A DNA stretch of 32,991 bases from a virus, in the IMG/VR virus record IMGVR_UViG_3300049491_000413, positions 1-32,991 of that record; one strand, 5' to 3'. A program made the position numbers and the translations under genes. This document shows positions 1 through 6,432 of this stretch, piece after piece (position 1 is the stretch's first letter; each line of letters begins with the position of its first letter). The notes under the pieces were generated by a model, which was given only the letters and a program-made list of their open reading frames with translations, ran no database searches and had not been told where the DNA came from.

Positions 1-1000
1 CAGTGGTGGCCGGCGCCGGGCGCTGTATGGGGCGCACAGGGTCGGACAGTCCGAGGACGTCGGGACGTCGACAGGGGTCGATCGTGTCAGCGGTCAGACC
101 ACGGGCCGTGATGATCTGCACGGCCCCGATGACCATCCGTCGCCACTCGGAGGCAGCGGCCTCGGGCGTCCGGTCCGGCACGACCGCTGCCGTGAATGTC
201 GCTGCGAGTGTGCTGAGCGCCGGCCGGGCGCCCGGGTGACCCTCGCTGCCGAGGTGGACGACACGCAGCACGGCGCTCAGTGTCGTGTCGTGACGTGACC
301 CTGTCCGCAGGTCGTGACGCGCCAGGGCGACGCGGATGGCTGGACAGGGGTCACCCGCGGGCAGGGTCGTCAGTGTCGCTGACACGTCGACACCGGGCGC
401 CTTGACGATGTCCCGTGCCAGTACACCCCCGGTGAGTCCTTCAATCCATGACGTGGGCAGCGTCGCAAGATCCTCGACGCTCGGTCGCCCGTAATCGGTC
501 ACGCTGCCACCGTGCAGCCATCGGTACGGCGTGAGCGTGATCGGATGAATGCTCGGTGGCGCGACGACGTACCGATGGCGCCACTGGATAATTTCGACGT
601 CGGGACCGACGGCACCAGGCCAGTACAGCCCCTCCGGTACGGTGTACAGCCGTATGCCGCTGAGGCCGTCGCGTGCGGTGCTGATCGGCGTGGGTGGCAG
701 TGGTCCCCACTGTTCGACGGCACGCGACAACGTCGCGTCGCCATGCTTGTGCCCGTACGCGTCCACATCGATGCCGATGACGGTCGTTGGTAGGCGTATG
801 CCGATGTTCGCGTCGGCTGGCGCATCATCGCACCATGCGTGTATGTCGGCATAGGACGACCACCGACCGTCGGCACCGGTGACGCCTGGCGGTGGTGGAC
901 TTTTCGCGCGTGGCGGTAGTGGGAAGACGCCGAGCCAACCCAACGCATGATAGGCGAGTGCGCTCGTGCGGAACGGCTGTACCGCACCGTCATCGGTCAT
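1..1000 (-). CDS. Bifunctional DNA primase/polymerase (prim-pol), 3' end cut by window edge
   Basis: Reading from ATG at 1000 there are 333 codons with no stop before the left edge, so the C-terminal part is missing. The N-terminal domain matches archaeo-eukaryotic prim-pol proteins. IGIDVDAYG (about residues 75-83) carries the metal-binding DxD (D78, D80). SGIRLYTVP (about 114-122) and VEIIQWRHRYVVAPPSIHP (about 135-153) are the second and third family motifs. The second motif has Arg where many family members have His, which I recall as common in actinophage versions. Such enzymes make primers and often have a helicase domain further on, which here would lie outside the window. The ATG overlaps the stop of the gene at 997-1353 by four bases, indicating translational coupling in a replication operon. 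Confidence 0.85.
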   Translation of the reverse strand, partial: MTDDGAVQPFRTSALAYHALGWLGVFPLPPRAKSPPPPGVTGADGRWSSYADIHAWCDDAPADANIGIRLPTTVIGIDVDAYGHKHGDATLSRAVEQWGPLPPTPISTARDGLSGIRLYTVPEGLYWPGAVGPDVEIIQWRHRYVVAPPSIHPITLTPYRWLHGGSVTDYGRPSVEDLATLPTSWIEGLTGGVLARDIVKAPGVDVSATLTTLPAGDPCPAIRVALARHDLRTGSRHDTTLSAVLRVVHLGSEGHPGARPALSTLAATFTAAVVPDRTPEAAASEWRRMVIGAVQIITARGLTADTIDPCRRPDVLGLSDPVRPIQRPAPATT

Positions 1001-1353
1001 GCGGCAGTGTCATCCGGCGGGACCGGATTGGATGCCGTCATCATGGCGCCGAATTGATCCGACGTCGTCCCCGATGACGTCGTCGGATGCGGACAGACCA
1101 CAGGTATGCCAGTGAGCGGAACGCGTTCCGGCGCAACGCATACGCTGACGTTGGACGTACGGCAGATCATCGTGGCGCCGGACCATGTCCGGTAGGTGTG
1201 CTGACGCCACACGAGATGCACTCCTTGCCACACGAGTCCGACCCGATCGTGCGCAGAGCATTCGGGGCAGTGACCGAACGTCACCGACTTGAGTGACCGG
1301 GGTCGTTGCGGTTGCTGCACGTGTGCCATGTCGAACATCGGTTCGGTGGGCAC
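997..1353 (-). CDS. Small Cys/His hypothetical protein, possible zinc binder
   Basis: A 118-residue frame from GTG at 1353 (in-frame ATG at 1338) whose stop overlaps the prim-pol ATG. It contains HCPEC near residue 28, then a W/H-rich stretch, and further Cys residues (MIC, SVCV, VVCPH), a spacing that could hold one or two metal ions. I do not recognise the family. Placement in frame between two coupled genes, rather than clear homology, is the main support. The alternative frame at 1010-1363 is Arg-rich and looks like a shadow. Function is unknown; a role beside the primase is inferred from position only. Confidence 0.55.
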   Translation of the reverse strand: MPTEPMFDMAHVQQPQRPRSLKSVTFGHCPECSAHDRVGLVWQGVHLVWRQHTYRTWSGATMICRTSNVSVCVAPERVPLTGIPVVCPHPTTSSGTTSDQFGAMMTASNPVPPDDTAA

Positions 1354-1363
1354 GTCGTCCCAC

Positions 1364-1591
1364 CTACGCGCCACGGAGGATGTCCTGCTCGCCACGCTCA
1401 CACCGTGAGCACGTCCGCAGTACCGTTGCCTTTTCGTACTCGTCCTGTGATCCCGTACCGCGCCAGTAGTCGTCACCGGCTCCGAGTCCGCAGAGCGCAC
1501 GCGTACGTGTCACACTCCATCGAGGGAGTAGGTGTGCGACGGTCCCGCGCGGTAGGTACATCCGCGTAGGGCCGATCCGCTTCGTCGTCAC
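1364..1591 (-). CDS. Small hypothetical protein with C-terminal CxxC pair
   Basis: A 75-residue protein from GTG at 1591, whose start overlaps the stop of the mini zinc protein at 1588-1710 (GTGA). A longer start (ATG at 1633) exists in frame but would run far into that gene. The middle reads LCGLGAGDDYWRG and the C-terminus has TCSRCERGEQ, so it may bind one metal. The family is not recognised. Its operon position, between another Cys protein and the gene at 997-1353, suggests co-expression with the primase. Confidence 0.55.
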   Translation of the reverse strand: MTTKRIGPTRMYLPRGTVAHLLPRWSVTRTRALCGLGAGDDYWRGTGSQDEYEKATVLRTCSRCERGEQDILRGA

Positions 1592-1710
1592 GTCCACAGT
1601 CCGAGCGCCTTCCGGCATCGGTCGGAGCACCACAGTTCACCACGAAAGATCGTGGGCCGGTCATCGTCGGTCCGGCCACAGTGCTGACACCCCTTGACAG
1701 CCTCACCCAT
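1588..1710 (-). CDS. 40-residue mini zinc-finger protein
   Basis: ATG at 1708-1710 opens a 40-codon frame ending in TGA at 1588-1590. The product has CQHC at residues 8-11 and CSDRC at 28-32, a typical CxxC...CxxxC zinc ribbon of the type that ends in CSDRCRKAL. Such proteins are often missed by gene callers because of their length. It is the first gene after the hairpin at 1756-1798 and overlaps the next gene by four bases. Nucleic-acid or protein binding through zinc is inferred from the cysteines; no specific role can be named. Confidence 0.6.
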   Translation of the reverse strand: MGEAVKGCQHCGRTDDDRPTIFRGELWCSDRCRKALGLWT

Positions 1711-1755
1711 CCTCGGCGCCCGCCTTCCGTTGTGTATCAACGTGTTTCGATGGTG

Positions 1756-1798
1756 CAACCACCGTGCGCACGGTTGCGGTCAGTGCGCACGGTGGTTG
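1756..1798 (-). terminator. Perfect 15-bp stem-loop between replication genes
   Basis: Arms 1756-1770 and 1784-1798 are exact reverse complements, with a 13-base loop. It lies three bases past the stop of the gene at 1802-2386 on the minus strand and about 45 bases before the next start. There is no U-run after it on either strand, so it may be an intrinsic terminator of actinobacterial type, an RNA-processing or attenuating hairpin, or a protein-binding dyad. Confidence 0.5.
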
Positions 1799-1801
1799 GT
1801 C

Positions 1802-2386
1802 TCAGGGGATGATGATGTATGCGCTTGTGTCGATGCCGGCATTTCGCATCGCAGCGGCCACTGCTTCTGTGAGTACTGGCATCGTCGGAGCCTGCGGTTG
1901 AGCGGAGGCATGTGTCGTGGTGCGTGACACTGGACTGACCCCGAGCGTGGAGAGCGACGTCTCTGCACCCGGCGGCGTGTAGCGCGCGGCGTAGGTGTTC
2001 GCGTCGGCTCCACTCTTGCTCGGCTCGGTCCCGGTCCAACAGACGTAGAGTGAGCCACCGGTCTCGATACCCGTTGCGCGAGAGTCGATCACGGCCTGAC
2101 GGACGGCAGCGATGAGCCGTTGCTTCTCCACCCAGATACGGCGCACGCCGTCGTCATCCACACTGTGCCGACCATCCGTCTGCACATCGACGTGGATGCC
2201 GCGGATCGGGTCACCGGACGGGAAGTACCGCAAGGCACCCTGCCCCGGTCGCTGTGCATCGTATTCCCGCACGTGGTGCGTGCCATGGGCGACGATGGGT
2301 CCGCCGACCCACTGCCCGAGGATGTTGTCGATCCGCGGTGGCGCACCGCCACCCATGAGGACATCGTTCGTTGCGTCGACAGTCAT
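1802..2386 (-). CDS. Possible single-stranded DNA-binding / replication accessory protein
   Basis: A 194-residue protein. The N-terminal part has GQWVGGPIVAHGTHHV and then VDVQTDGRH, DDDGVRRIWVEK, an alternating helix (LIAAVRQAVIDS), IETGGSLYVCWTG and YAARYTPPG. From memory this order (graft of beta strands around a helix, then a Thr/Tyr-rich TYTPP ending) resembles a conserved actinobacteriophage protein encoded near primases and nucleases, thought to be OB-fold-like and ssDNA-binding. That assignment is an inference without a search. The tail after about residue 135 is low-complexity and ends in hydrophobic and aromatic residues (SAYIIIP), reminiscent of SSB acidic or hydrophobic tips, although it is not acidic here. 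It lies 36 bases downstream of the nuclease gene in the same direction. Confidence 0.6.
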   Translation of the reverse strand: MTVDATNDVLMGGGAPPRIDNILGQWVGGPIVAHGTHHVREYDAQRPGQGALRYFPSGDPIRGIHVDVQTDGRHSVDDDGVRRIWVEKQRLIAAVRQAVIDSRATGIETGGSLYVCWTGTEPSKSGADANTYAARYTPPGAETSLSTLGVSPVSRTTTHASAQPQAPTMPVLTEAVAAAMRNAGIDTSAYIIIP

Positions 2387-2422
2387 TGCGGGGTCAACAC
2401 CTTTCGTCGTCGTCTGGTCTGT

Positions 2423-3235
2423 TCATCGGTCACTAGGGTCGGTGTGTCCTGGGCATGAAAGTGCGCTCGGCGTCACGTTGGGTCGGAACCACGGACACGA
2501 CGTGCAGTAGTCGTCAGCGGTCGGCAGTGAGGGGATGATGGCGGTGGCGCCCGCCACCTTGACGCCGAGCACCACTGCATCGGCGCGCTGCAACGCTTGC
2601 GTTGCAACGGTTTCGTCATATCTCTCAGTCCACAACACTGCCTCGCGTAGGTCGCCGTTGCGTGGTAGGTAGAGGATGGCAACGCGCTCGACGGGCAGGC
2701 CTCGACGGACGAAACCCCTTCCATAGCAATGGATCTGGACGCGGTAGGTGTCCGACGGCCCGGCGCGCGCCCGGCGCAGTGTGGTCGCCCCGACCACCTT
2801 GTGATCGACCACCGTGCATGTCACCCGGTCATAAAGGTCCGCACTGCCGACGATGTCGACACCGTTGACCCGACCGACATTGACCCGCGTCTCGACCAGG
2901 AACCGACGTGACCCGTAGTCCTGTGGGTCGACCGCTGCATACAGCGGTGTGCCGATGAGTGCTTCGGCCAGCCAGGCATGCACCGCTGTGCCGATGACGG
3001 GCAGCCATGCGACGCGACGGGCGACGGCCGTGGGGGTCTCGGTGAGTCCGTAGGCCAGCTTGCGCAGACAGGGCGTGCCGAGACCGGATGGACCGATGGC
3101 GCGTTGCAATGATCGGGGAGCGTTGATCGCGGCATTCTCGATCAACGCCAACAGTTCGTTACGCAGCAACTGTGGGTCCGCACCGAGGGTCATCTCACTG
3201 TCGTCGAGTGTCAGGGCCGCCAAGTCCGGTAACAT
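2423..3235 (-). CDS. Cas4/RecB-like PD-(D/E)XK exonuclease with probable Fe-S cluster
   Basis: A 270-residue protein with the full Cas4-type signature. One Cys lies near the N-terminus (C56) and three near the C-terminus (C244, C247, C261), the usual ligands for a [4Fe-4S] cluster. Nuclease residues are H86, E115, D133 in GSADLY, D144 and K146 in VDHK, and Q167/Y171 in QIHCY (the QxxxY motif). Such enzymes process DNA ends in recombination and replication, and in CRISPR loci serve in spacer acquisition, but no CRISPR genes or array are seen here. A strong Shine-Dalgarno (GGAAAGGGGGAG) precedes the ATG at 3235. A recombination or replication role is inferred from the prim-pol and SSB-like neighbours. 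Confidence 0.85.
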   Translation of the reverse strand: MLPDLAALTLDDSEMTLGADPQLLRNELLALIENAAINAPRSLQRAIGPSGLGTPCLRKLAYGLTETPTAVARRVAWLPVIGTAVHAWLAEALIGTPLYAAVDPQDYGSRRFLVETRVNVGRVNGVDIVGSADLYDRVTCTVVDHKVVGATTLRRARAGPSDTYRVQIHCYGRGFVRRGLPVERVAILYLPRNGDLREAVLWTERYDETVATQALQRADAVVLGVKVAGATAIIPSLPTADDYCTSCPWFRPNVTPSALSCPGHTDPSDR

Positions 3236-3274
3236 CGCTCCCCCTTTCCGTAACCCGTTGCGGCATAATGGATT

Positions 3275-3472
3275 TCACAGTCGCGCCCAGACGAGCAGTG
3301 CCAGCCACGCCAGCGCCCACCACAGTCCGCAGGACATGGCGCACAGCAGGAGCAGTGCGATCATCTCGACGAGTTGCACTCGGTGACAGGCGCAATGACA
3401 CTCGACCCAATCGACCGCAGGGCAGTAATCATGAAGGCCATTCACACACTCGTGCGTGAATGGTGCTGTCAT
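3275..3472 (-). CDS. Small Cys/His-rich membrane protein
   Basis: A 65-residue product from ATG at 3472, which overlaps the stop of the upstream gene (ATGA), so this start is preferred over the one at 3508. The N-terminal half has nine Cys/His in a tight cluster (HEC, LHDYC, ECHCACH), resembling small actinobacterial proteins ending in CxCxCH that probably bind zinc. Residues about 36-65 form one or two hydrophobic segments (MIALLLLCAMSCGLWWALAW), so it is likely anchored in the membrane with the metal-binding part outside or inside. Function unknown. About 40 bases of non-coding DNA separate it from the nuclease gene. Confidence 0.6.
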   Translation of the reverse strand: MTAPFTHECVNGLHDYCPAVDWVECHCACHRVQLVEMIALLLLCAMSCGLWWALAWLALLVWARL

Positions 3473-3798
3473 GCAATGCGTACAGCTAGGGCACCTTCCG
3501 TCTGACACTGTCTGTACTGATCAGGTGACAGCACCTTGCGTGCGAGAGCACTGTCGACCGTCGTGCGTGAGCAGGATGCGAGCACGTCTGGCGCCAGCAC
3601 GCGACGTGCCGTGGCCGGATCGAATCGGCGTGACGGGACGACGCTCAACCGCCAGGCGCCGACAGGCATGTCACTGACCGGACCGACACCGAACCGCAGG
3701 TCACGCTTGAGTGCGTCAGCCTCGACAGTGAGTGTATTGATTCGCATGAGTAGATCGGCGAGTCGCGTCACCGTGTCCGTGATCTCATCGGGTGTCAT
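3469..3798 (-). CDS. Conserved-type phage protein with N-terminal coiled coil
   Basis: A 109-residue soluble protein. Residues 1-32 form a heptad-like helix (DTVTRLADLLMRINTLTVEA), followed by a compact domain with VGAWRLSVVPSRRFDPATA and DSALARKVLSPDQY. From memory this RFDP...SALA pattern occurs in small actinophage proteins encoded beside Cas4-like nucleases. Start and stop both overlap neighbours by four bases, showing translational coupling from the HTH gene through to the membrane protein. No enzymatic motif is visible. Confidence 0.65.
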   Translation of the reverse strand: MTPDEITDTVTRLADLLMRINTLTVEADALKRDLRFGVGPVSDMPVGAWRLSVVPSRRFDPATARRVLAPDVLASCSRTTVDSALARKVLSPDQYRQCQTEGALAVRIA

Positions 3799-4058
3799 GA
3801 CTGTGTTGACTTGACTCGTGTGCGTCGCTCGACTCGGTCTGTCTTGCGGATGTCAATGGCGATCAGATCAGGGTGGACACCGAGCACGGTCGCAAGAGCC
3901 TGCACAGTCACGTCTGAGCATGTGTCGCGACTGCCACTGCACAGTGCACGCAGCCATGAGTAGGACACGTGCGCTTGCTCTGCTACAGCGATGAGCGTCC
4001 AGCCTCGCGACGTGATGACCTTGCGCAGCGTGTCGCTGTAGACGATCATTGTCGGCAC
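3795..4058 (-). CDS. Short XRE-type HTH DNA-binding protein, candidate repressor or Cro
   Basis: The start is set at GTG 4058 because a strong Shine-Dalgarno (GGAAGGGG, 4067-4074) lies eight bases upstream; an in-frame ATG follows at 4049. The 87-residue product has a five-helix Cro/C1-type HTH. LIAVAEQAHVSYSWLRALCSG (about residues 22-42) holds the two HTH helices and DVTVQALATVLGV is the fourth and fifth. The C-terminus is basic (RKTDRVERRTRV). There is no LexA-like peptidase domain, so if it is the immunity repressor it would not be self-cleaving. It is encoded next to the divergent control region (4100-4500), the expected position for a regulator of the plus-strand cluster. Confidence 0.7.
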   Translation of the reverse strand: MPTMIVYSDTLRKVITSRGWTLIAVAEQAHVSYSWLRALCSGSRDTCSDVTVQALATVLGVHPDLIAIDIRKTDRVERRTRVKSTQS

Positions 4059-4102
4059 GCGTGCAACCCCTTCCGTGGTAGCGGCCCTACGTCCGGCCCC
4101 GA

Positions 4103-4126
4103 GTAGCGGTAGCGGTAGCGGTAGCG
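4103..4126. repeat. Four tandem GTAGCG hexamers
   Basis: Positions 4103-4126 hold four perfect copies of GTAGCG. Two further copies lie at 4474-4479 and 4486-4491 on the other side of the control region, just before the plus-strand gene at 4514. They sit in the leader of the HTH gene on the minus strand. They could be regulator-binding sites or a slippage-prone repeat. Confidence 0.6.
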
Positions 4127-4140
4127 GCGGTGCGCTAGTC

Positions 4141-4257
4141 CTACGTCGGCGCGATGTCAAGCACCAACCGCCACGGCGTGGCGTAGTAGCGCTTGCCGTC
4201 CGGGTCGGCGGACCGGACGGGCCGTCTGACCTGCGCAGTCACCGATCGATCACGCAC
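4141..4257 (-). CDS. 38-residue hypothetical protein
   Basis: GTG at 4255-4257 opens a 38-codon frame ending in TAG at 4141-4143. The product is basic, with DPDGKRYYATPWRLVLDIAPT at its C-terminus. From memory, very small actinophage proteins with a DGxRYYxTPW core exist, so it may be genuine. No strong Shine-Dalgarno precedes the start and no ATG is available, so confidence is limited. It would be the first gene of the leftward operon, about 80 bases upstream of the HTH gene. Confidence 0.4.
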   Translation of the reverse strand: MRDRSVTAQVRRPVRSADPDGKRYYATPWRLVLDIAPT

Positions 4258-4350
4258 GGAAAGTGTGTCACTCGACGTTTACGCCGCGCGTCGAGATCCG
4301 TTATGTGCCAACGAATCCTGCTATGGGCACGTGTGAGATGTGGAGGAATC

Positions 4351-4380
4351 GTGACGAACCATGCTGTCTCGCAATAGATT
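4351..4380 (+). promoter_or_regulatory. Candidate sigma70-type promoter for the 4514-6342 cluster
   Basis: GTGACG (4351-4356), an 18-base spacer and TAGATT (4375-4380) fit a -35/-10 pair. The same architecture (GTGACG, 18 bases, TANNNT) occurs at 10354-10383 before the second plus-strand cluster. It would leave a leader of about 125 bases that includes the repeats at 4414-4448 and 4474-4491. Confidence 0.4.
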
Positions 4381-4413
4381 TCGACGCCGGCAGGGACGTC
4401 ACGATGACCGGCG

Positions 4414-4448
4414 GACAGTGACCAGATGTGGCAGACAGTGGCCCGATG
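4414..4448. repeat. Two direct repeats spaced 20 bp, possible operators
   Basis: GACAGTGACCAGATG (4414-4428) and GACAGTGGCCCGATG (4434-4448) match at 13 of 15 bases and are 20 bp apart, about two helical turns. They lie between the candidate promoter and the first plus-strand gene, which suits a regulator bound on one face of the DNA. Confidence 0.45.
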
Positions 4449-4513
4449 GAGGCTGTAGCATCCCCCCTCGGGAGTAGCGCTCGCGGTAGCGCTCGGGAGT
4501 CCCGGGAGGACAG

Positions 4514-4879
4514 ATGAGCAGGGATGCGGTGTGGTCGACCCTGGCCGTCATGTCGGTAGGTATGGCCGGACTGCAATTACTGGTGGCGACGACGCGTCAA
4601 CGCGTGTGGCGGATGCCGATGCCCGGATATCACCGGACTGTGTACATCCCTGTGCCCTCGCGCTTCCGCCGATGTGACACGGCAGTGTTTCTGCTGACGT
4701 GCTGTCAGGCATTGGTGTTGGGAGTGAGTGCATCGGACGTCGTGCGCTTCGTCACCGTATTCGTGGTGGGCGTATGCATGATGGGCATGAGGCTATGGGA
4801 AGCGAGTGTCAGACGACAGACACTCGCCACGATCCGTGCAGCCGCAGTGCGCCGCATGATGAGCGATGATGCGTCATGA
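4514..4879 (+). CDS. Small multi-pass membrane protein
   Basis: A 121-residue protein with a clear Shine-Dalgarno (GGGAGGACAG) before ATG 4514. Hydrophobic segments lie at about residues 8-26, 55-73 and 77-95, predicting three membrane spans with a short basic loop (TTRQRVWRMPM) and a basic C-terminus. It is the first gene of the plus-strand cluster and overlaps the next gene (ATGA). The family is not recognised. Possible roles such as superinfection exclusion or a holin-like function are speculation from its early position. Confidence 0.65.
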   Translation: MSRDAVWSTLAVMSVGMAGLQLLVATTRQRVWRMPMPGYHRTVYIPVPSRFRRCDTAVFLLTCCQALVLGVSASDVVRFVTVFVVGVCMMGMRLWEASVRRQTLATIRAAAVRRMMSDDAS

Positions 4880-5109
4880 GAACTCCGAGCGACTGCCATT
4901 GCGGCCGAGAGACAGCCACATCACACCCGTGTCACTACGGCGCTTATACATGTCCCAATGAGGGCACGACACGTTTCTACGGCACCGGCAGGCCGTTCAG
5001 TCTCTCCGGGAGCGCACTTAAAGCGTCGGTCCACTCCACCATCGCCTGCGATGAGCATTGGGTGGAGTGGTTCATAGGGCAGGCCCGATCCGCCGGACCG
5101 ACGTCATGA
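4876..5109 (+). CDS. Small Cys/His protein, paralogue of the 5756-5989 product
   Basis: A 77-residue protein with CHCGRETATSHPCHYGAYTC near the N-terminus and TIACDEHW near residue 56, giving a probable zinc site. The same framework (CxCGRxTAxSHPCH, YxC, EG, TIAC) recurs in the protein at 5756-5989, so one probably arose from the other by duplication within the cluster. Start and stop both overlap neighbours by four bases. No function is known. Confidence 0.65.
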   Translation: MRTPSDCHCGRETATSHPCHYGAYTCPNEGTTRFYGTGRPFSLSGSALKASVHSTIACDEHWVEWFIGQARSAGPTS

Positions 5110-5576
5110 CGCACTCACTCGCGCGTGTGTACGTCCGACACGGTGAGATGTCACACCTTGTGCCCACGGTTGAGGGCATACAGCTAGGCGCGGCACTGTG
5201 CGGCGCGGAGCCTGACCCAGATGACGATTGGTGTGAGGGTGCATACGATGCGGTTGATTGGGTCGCGTTCCTTGCACCCTGTCTGTCGTGCGCTGCTATC
5301 GCGAACATCCGTGAGAGACGTGAACCTCTCGTCCCCTCGTGGACGCATTCGATGTGTGAACATTGTTGGTTCGCACCCGAGCGTGGCAACATCCGGTCGA
5401 CACCGCATGTCGGTTCCATCCTGACGCGCTACCCCGTGCAGTGGCGTACCGGTCAGGACGACTTGTCGGTGACACAGTGCTGCTACTGTGGTCGGGCCAA
5501 GGTCACCAACATCCCGATGCGTGAGAATCCGACAAGCGATGACCTGAAAGGGTGTCACGGTTTTCATGTCGATTGA
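5106..5576 (+). CDS. Two-module Cys-rich protein
   Basis: A 156-residue protein. The start is set at ATG 5106, overlapping the previous stop (ATGA); an upstream start at 5058 would overlap 52 bases of that gene. The first half (VYVRHGEMSHLVPTVEG, AALCGAE, CLSCAAIA) resembles small actinobacterial proteins with an LCGA...CxxC site. The second half (MCEHCWFAPE, then TQCCYCGRAK) resembles another small actinophage family with MCxxCW...CCxCG. Two families known to me as separate small proteins appear joined here. Metal binding is inferred from the Cys pairs. Confidence 0.65.
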   Translation: MTHSLARVYVRHGEMSHLVPTVEGIQLGAALCGAEPDPDDDWCEGAYDAVDWVAFLAPCLSCAAIANIRERREPLVPSWTHSMCEHCWFAPERGNIRSTPHVGSILTRYPVQWRTGQDDLSVTQCCYCGRAKVTNIPMRENPTSDDLKGCHGFHVD

Positions 5577-5588
5577 CTGTCGGGCCCG

Positions 5589-5759
5589 ATGACCGTTCGT
5601 AACAGGATCCGCGAGGGTGACGGCGACCCTCGCCACGGCAGATACGGTGGTTACAGCAACCATGGCTGCCGCTGTCGAGAGTGTCGAAGAGCCAATGCGG
5701 AATATCAGGCGTCAAGACGATTGCGACGATCAAGAGAGGGTGGGTGGCCTCGCCAATGA
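5589..5759 (+). CDS. 56-residue basic Cys protein (GYxNHGCRCxxC family)
   Basis: ATG at 5589 opens a 56-residue frame ending at 5757-5759. Residues about 17-33 read HGRYGGYSNHGCRCREC, followed by a basic helix (RRANAEYQASRRLRRS). This pattern, HGxxxGYxNxGCRCxxC then an Arg-rich helix, is a very common small actinobacteriophage protein, presumed to bind nucleic acid. The stop overlaps the ATG of the next gene by four bases. Confidence 0.7.
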   Translation: MTVRNRIREGDGDPRHGRYGGYSNHGCRCRECRRANAEYQASRRLRRSREGGWPRQ

Positions 5760-5989
5760 TGAATGACTGTCGTTGCGGTCGCAAGACTGCAATGTCGCAT
5801 CCGTGTCACTCGCGTGGGTACAGATGTGTGCGCGAGGGAAGGGCACGCTACCTTCCTATGCCCGGCACCACAGAGCATGACGCAACCATCGCATGCCACG
5901 AGACGCATGCATGCGATGGTTGCTGGCAAGCGTACGTTAGCTATGTCACAGCACATGAAGGGGGGTGGGGTGGTCTCACGCCCCACTGA
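5756..5989 (+). CDS. Small Cys/His protein, paralogue of the 4876-5109 product
   Basis: A 77-residue protein from ATG 5756, chosen because it overlaps the upstream stop; the longer start at 5681 lies inside the previous gene. It has CRCGRKTAMSHPCHSRGYRC, EGRARY and TIACHETHACDGCW, parallel to the 4876-5109 product but with an extra C-terminal CDGCW pair. Probably metal-binding. The two paralogues flank two other small Cys proteins in one coupled cluster. Confidence 0.65.
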   Translation: MMNDCRCGRKTAMSHPCHSRGYRCVREGRARYLPMPGTTEHDATIACHETHACDGCWQAYVSYVTAHEGGWGGLTPH

Positions 5990-6135
5990 TCAGCAGCACG
6001 GCGCGCGCCGCACGCGCGCTGCACCCGTCAAGGGACTCTAACGGCACTGACAGCCATACATCTCCGCCCCTTATGCGCGTGCACGTGCGGACGTCGTGAG
6101 GATGGCAGCGGACCCACTGAACGACGGGTGCTGTC

Positions 6136-6342
6136 ATGACACACGCACGGATGACCCCTGACGAACGCACGCTCGTGAGCGACTGGCATCGTGCAGCGCT
6201 GCACGGGTGGACAGGCTTGAGTGCCGAGGATCGTCGGGCGGTGGCGACGATCCTCGGCACGTACGTGGCACGCGCCACGACGGTCACTGACGCACCGGAG
6301 CACGAGACGTCTGACGGGGTGCGCCGGGCCGCCACCGACTGA
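6136..6342 (+). CDS. Small soluble hypothetical protein
   Basis: A 68-residue, mostly helical protein (MTPDERTLVSDWHRAALHGW, then LSAEDRRAVATILGTYVARA). There is no Cys and no recognised motif. It is the last gene before the terminator at 6375-6407. The stretch before it, 5990-6135, has no frame with a convincing start; one Cys-containing frame runs into this gene's ATG but lacks a standard start codon. Confidence 0.5.
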   Translation: MTHARMTPDERTLVSDWHRAALHGWTGLSAEDRRAVATILGTYVARATTVTDAPEHETSDGVRRAATD

Positions 6343-6374
6343 GCGCTGAGCGAGGCTCACAGCCGCGAACACAC

Positions 6375-6407
6375 ATCACCCCCGACCGGACCACGGTCGG
6401 GGGTGAT
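6375..6407 (+). terminator. Strong stem-loop terminator, probably bidirectional
   Basis: Arms 6375-6387 and 6395-6407 are perfect 13-bp complements around a 7-base loop. A T/G-rich stretch (TGTCTTGTG) follows on the plus strand. It sits between the convergent ends of the plus-strand cluster (stop at 6342) and the leftward integrase module (stop at 6433), so it likely ends both transcripts. Confidence 0.8.
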
Positions 6408-6432
6408 TGTCTTGTGCGTTGTGTATGTTCTG

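Noticed and set aside
4075-4377. Plus-strand open frame starting in the GTAGCG repeat
   Set aside because: The SGSGSG start comes from the hexamer repeat, and the rest is basic and antisense to better candidates.
5990-6135. Cys-containing frame (CACTCGRRED) before the 6136 gene
   Set aside because: The frame has no standard start codon in a suitable place, so it was not called.
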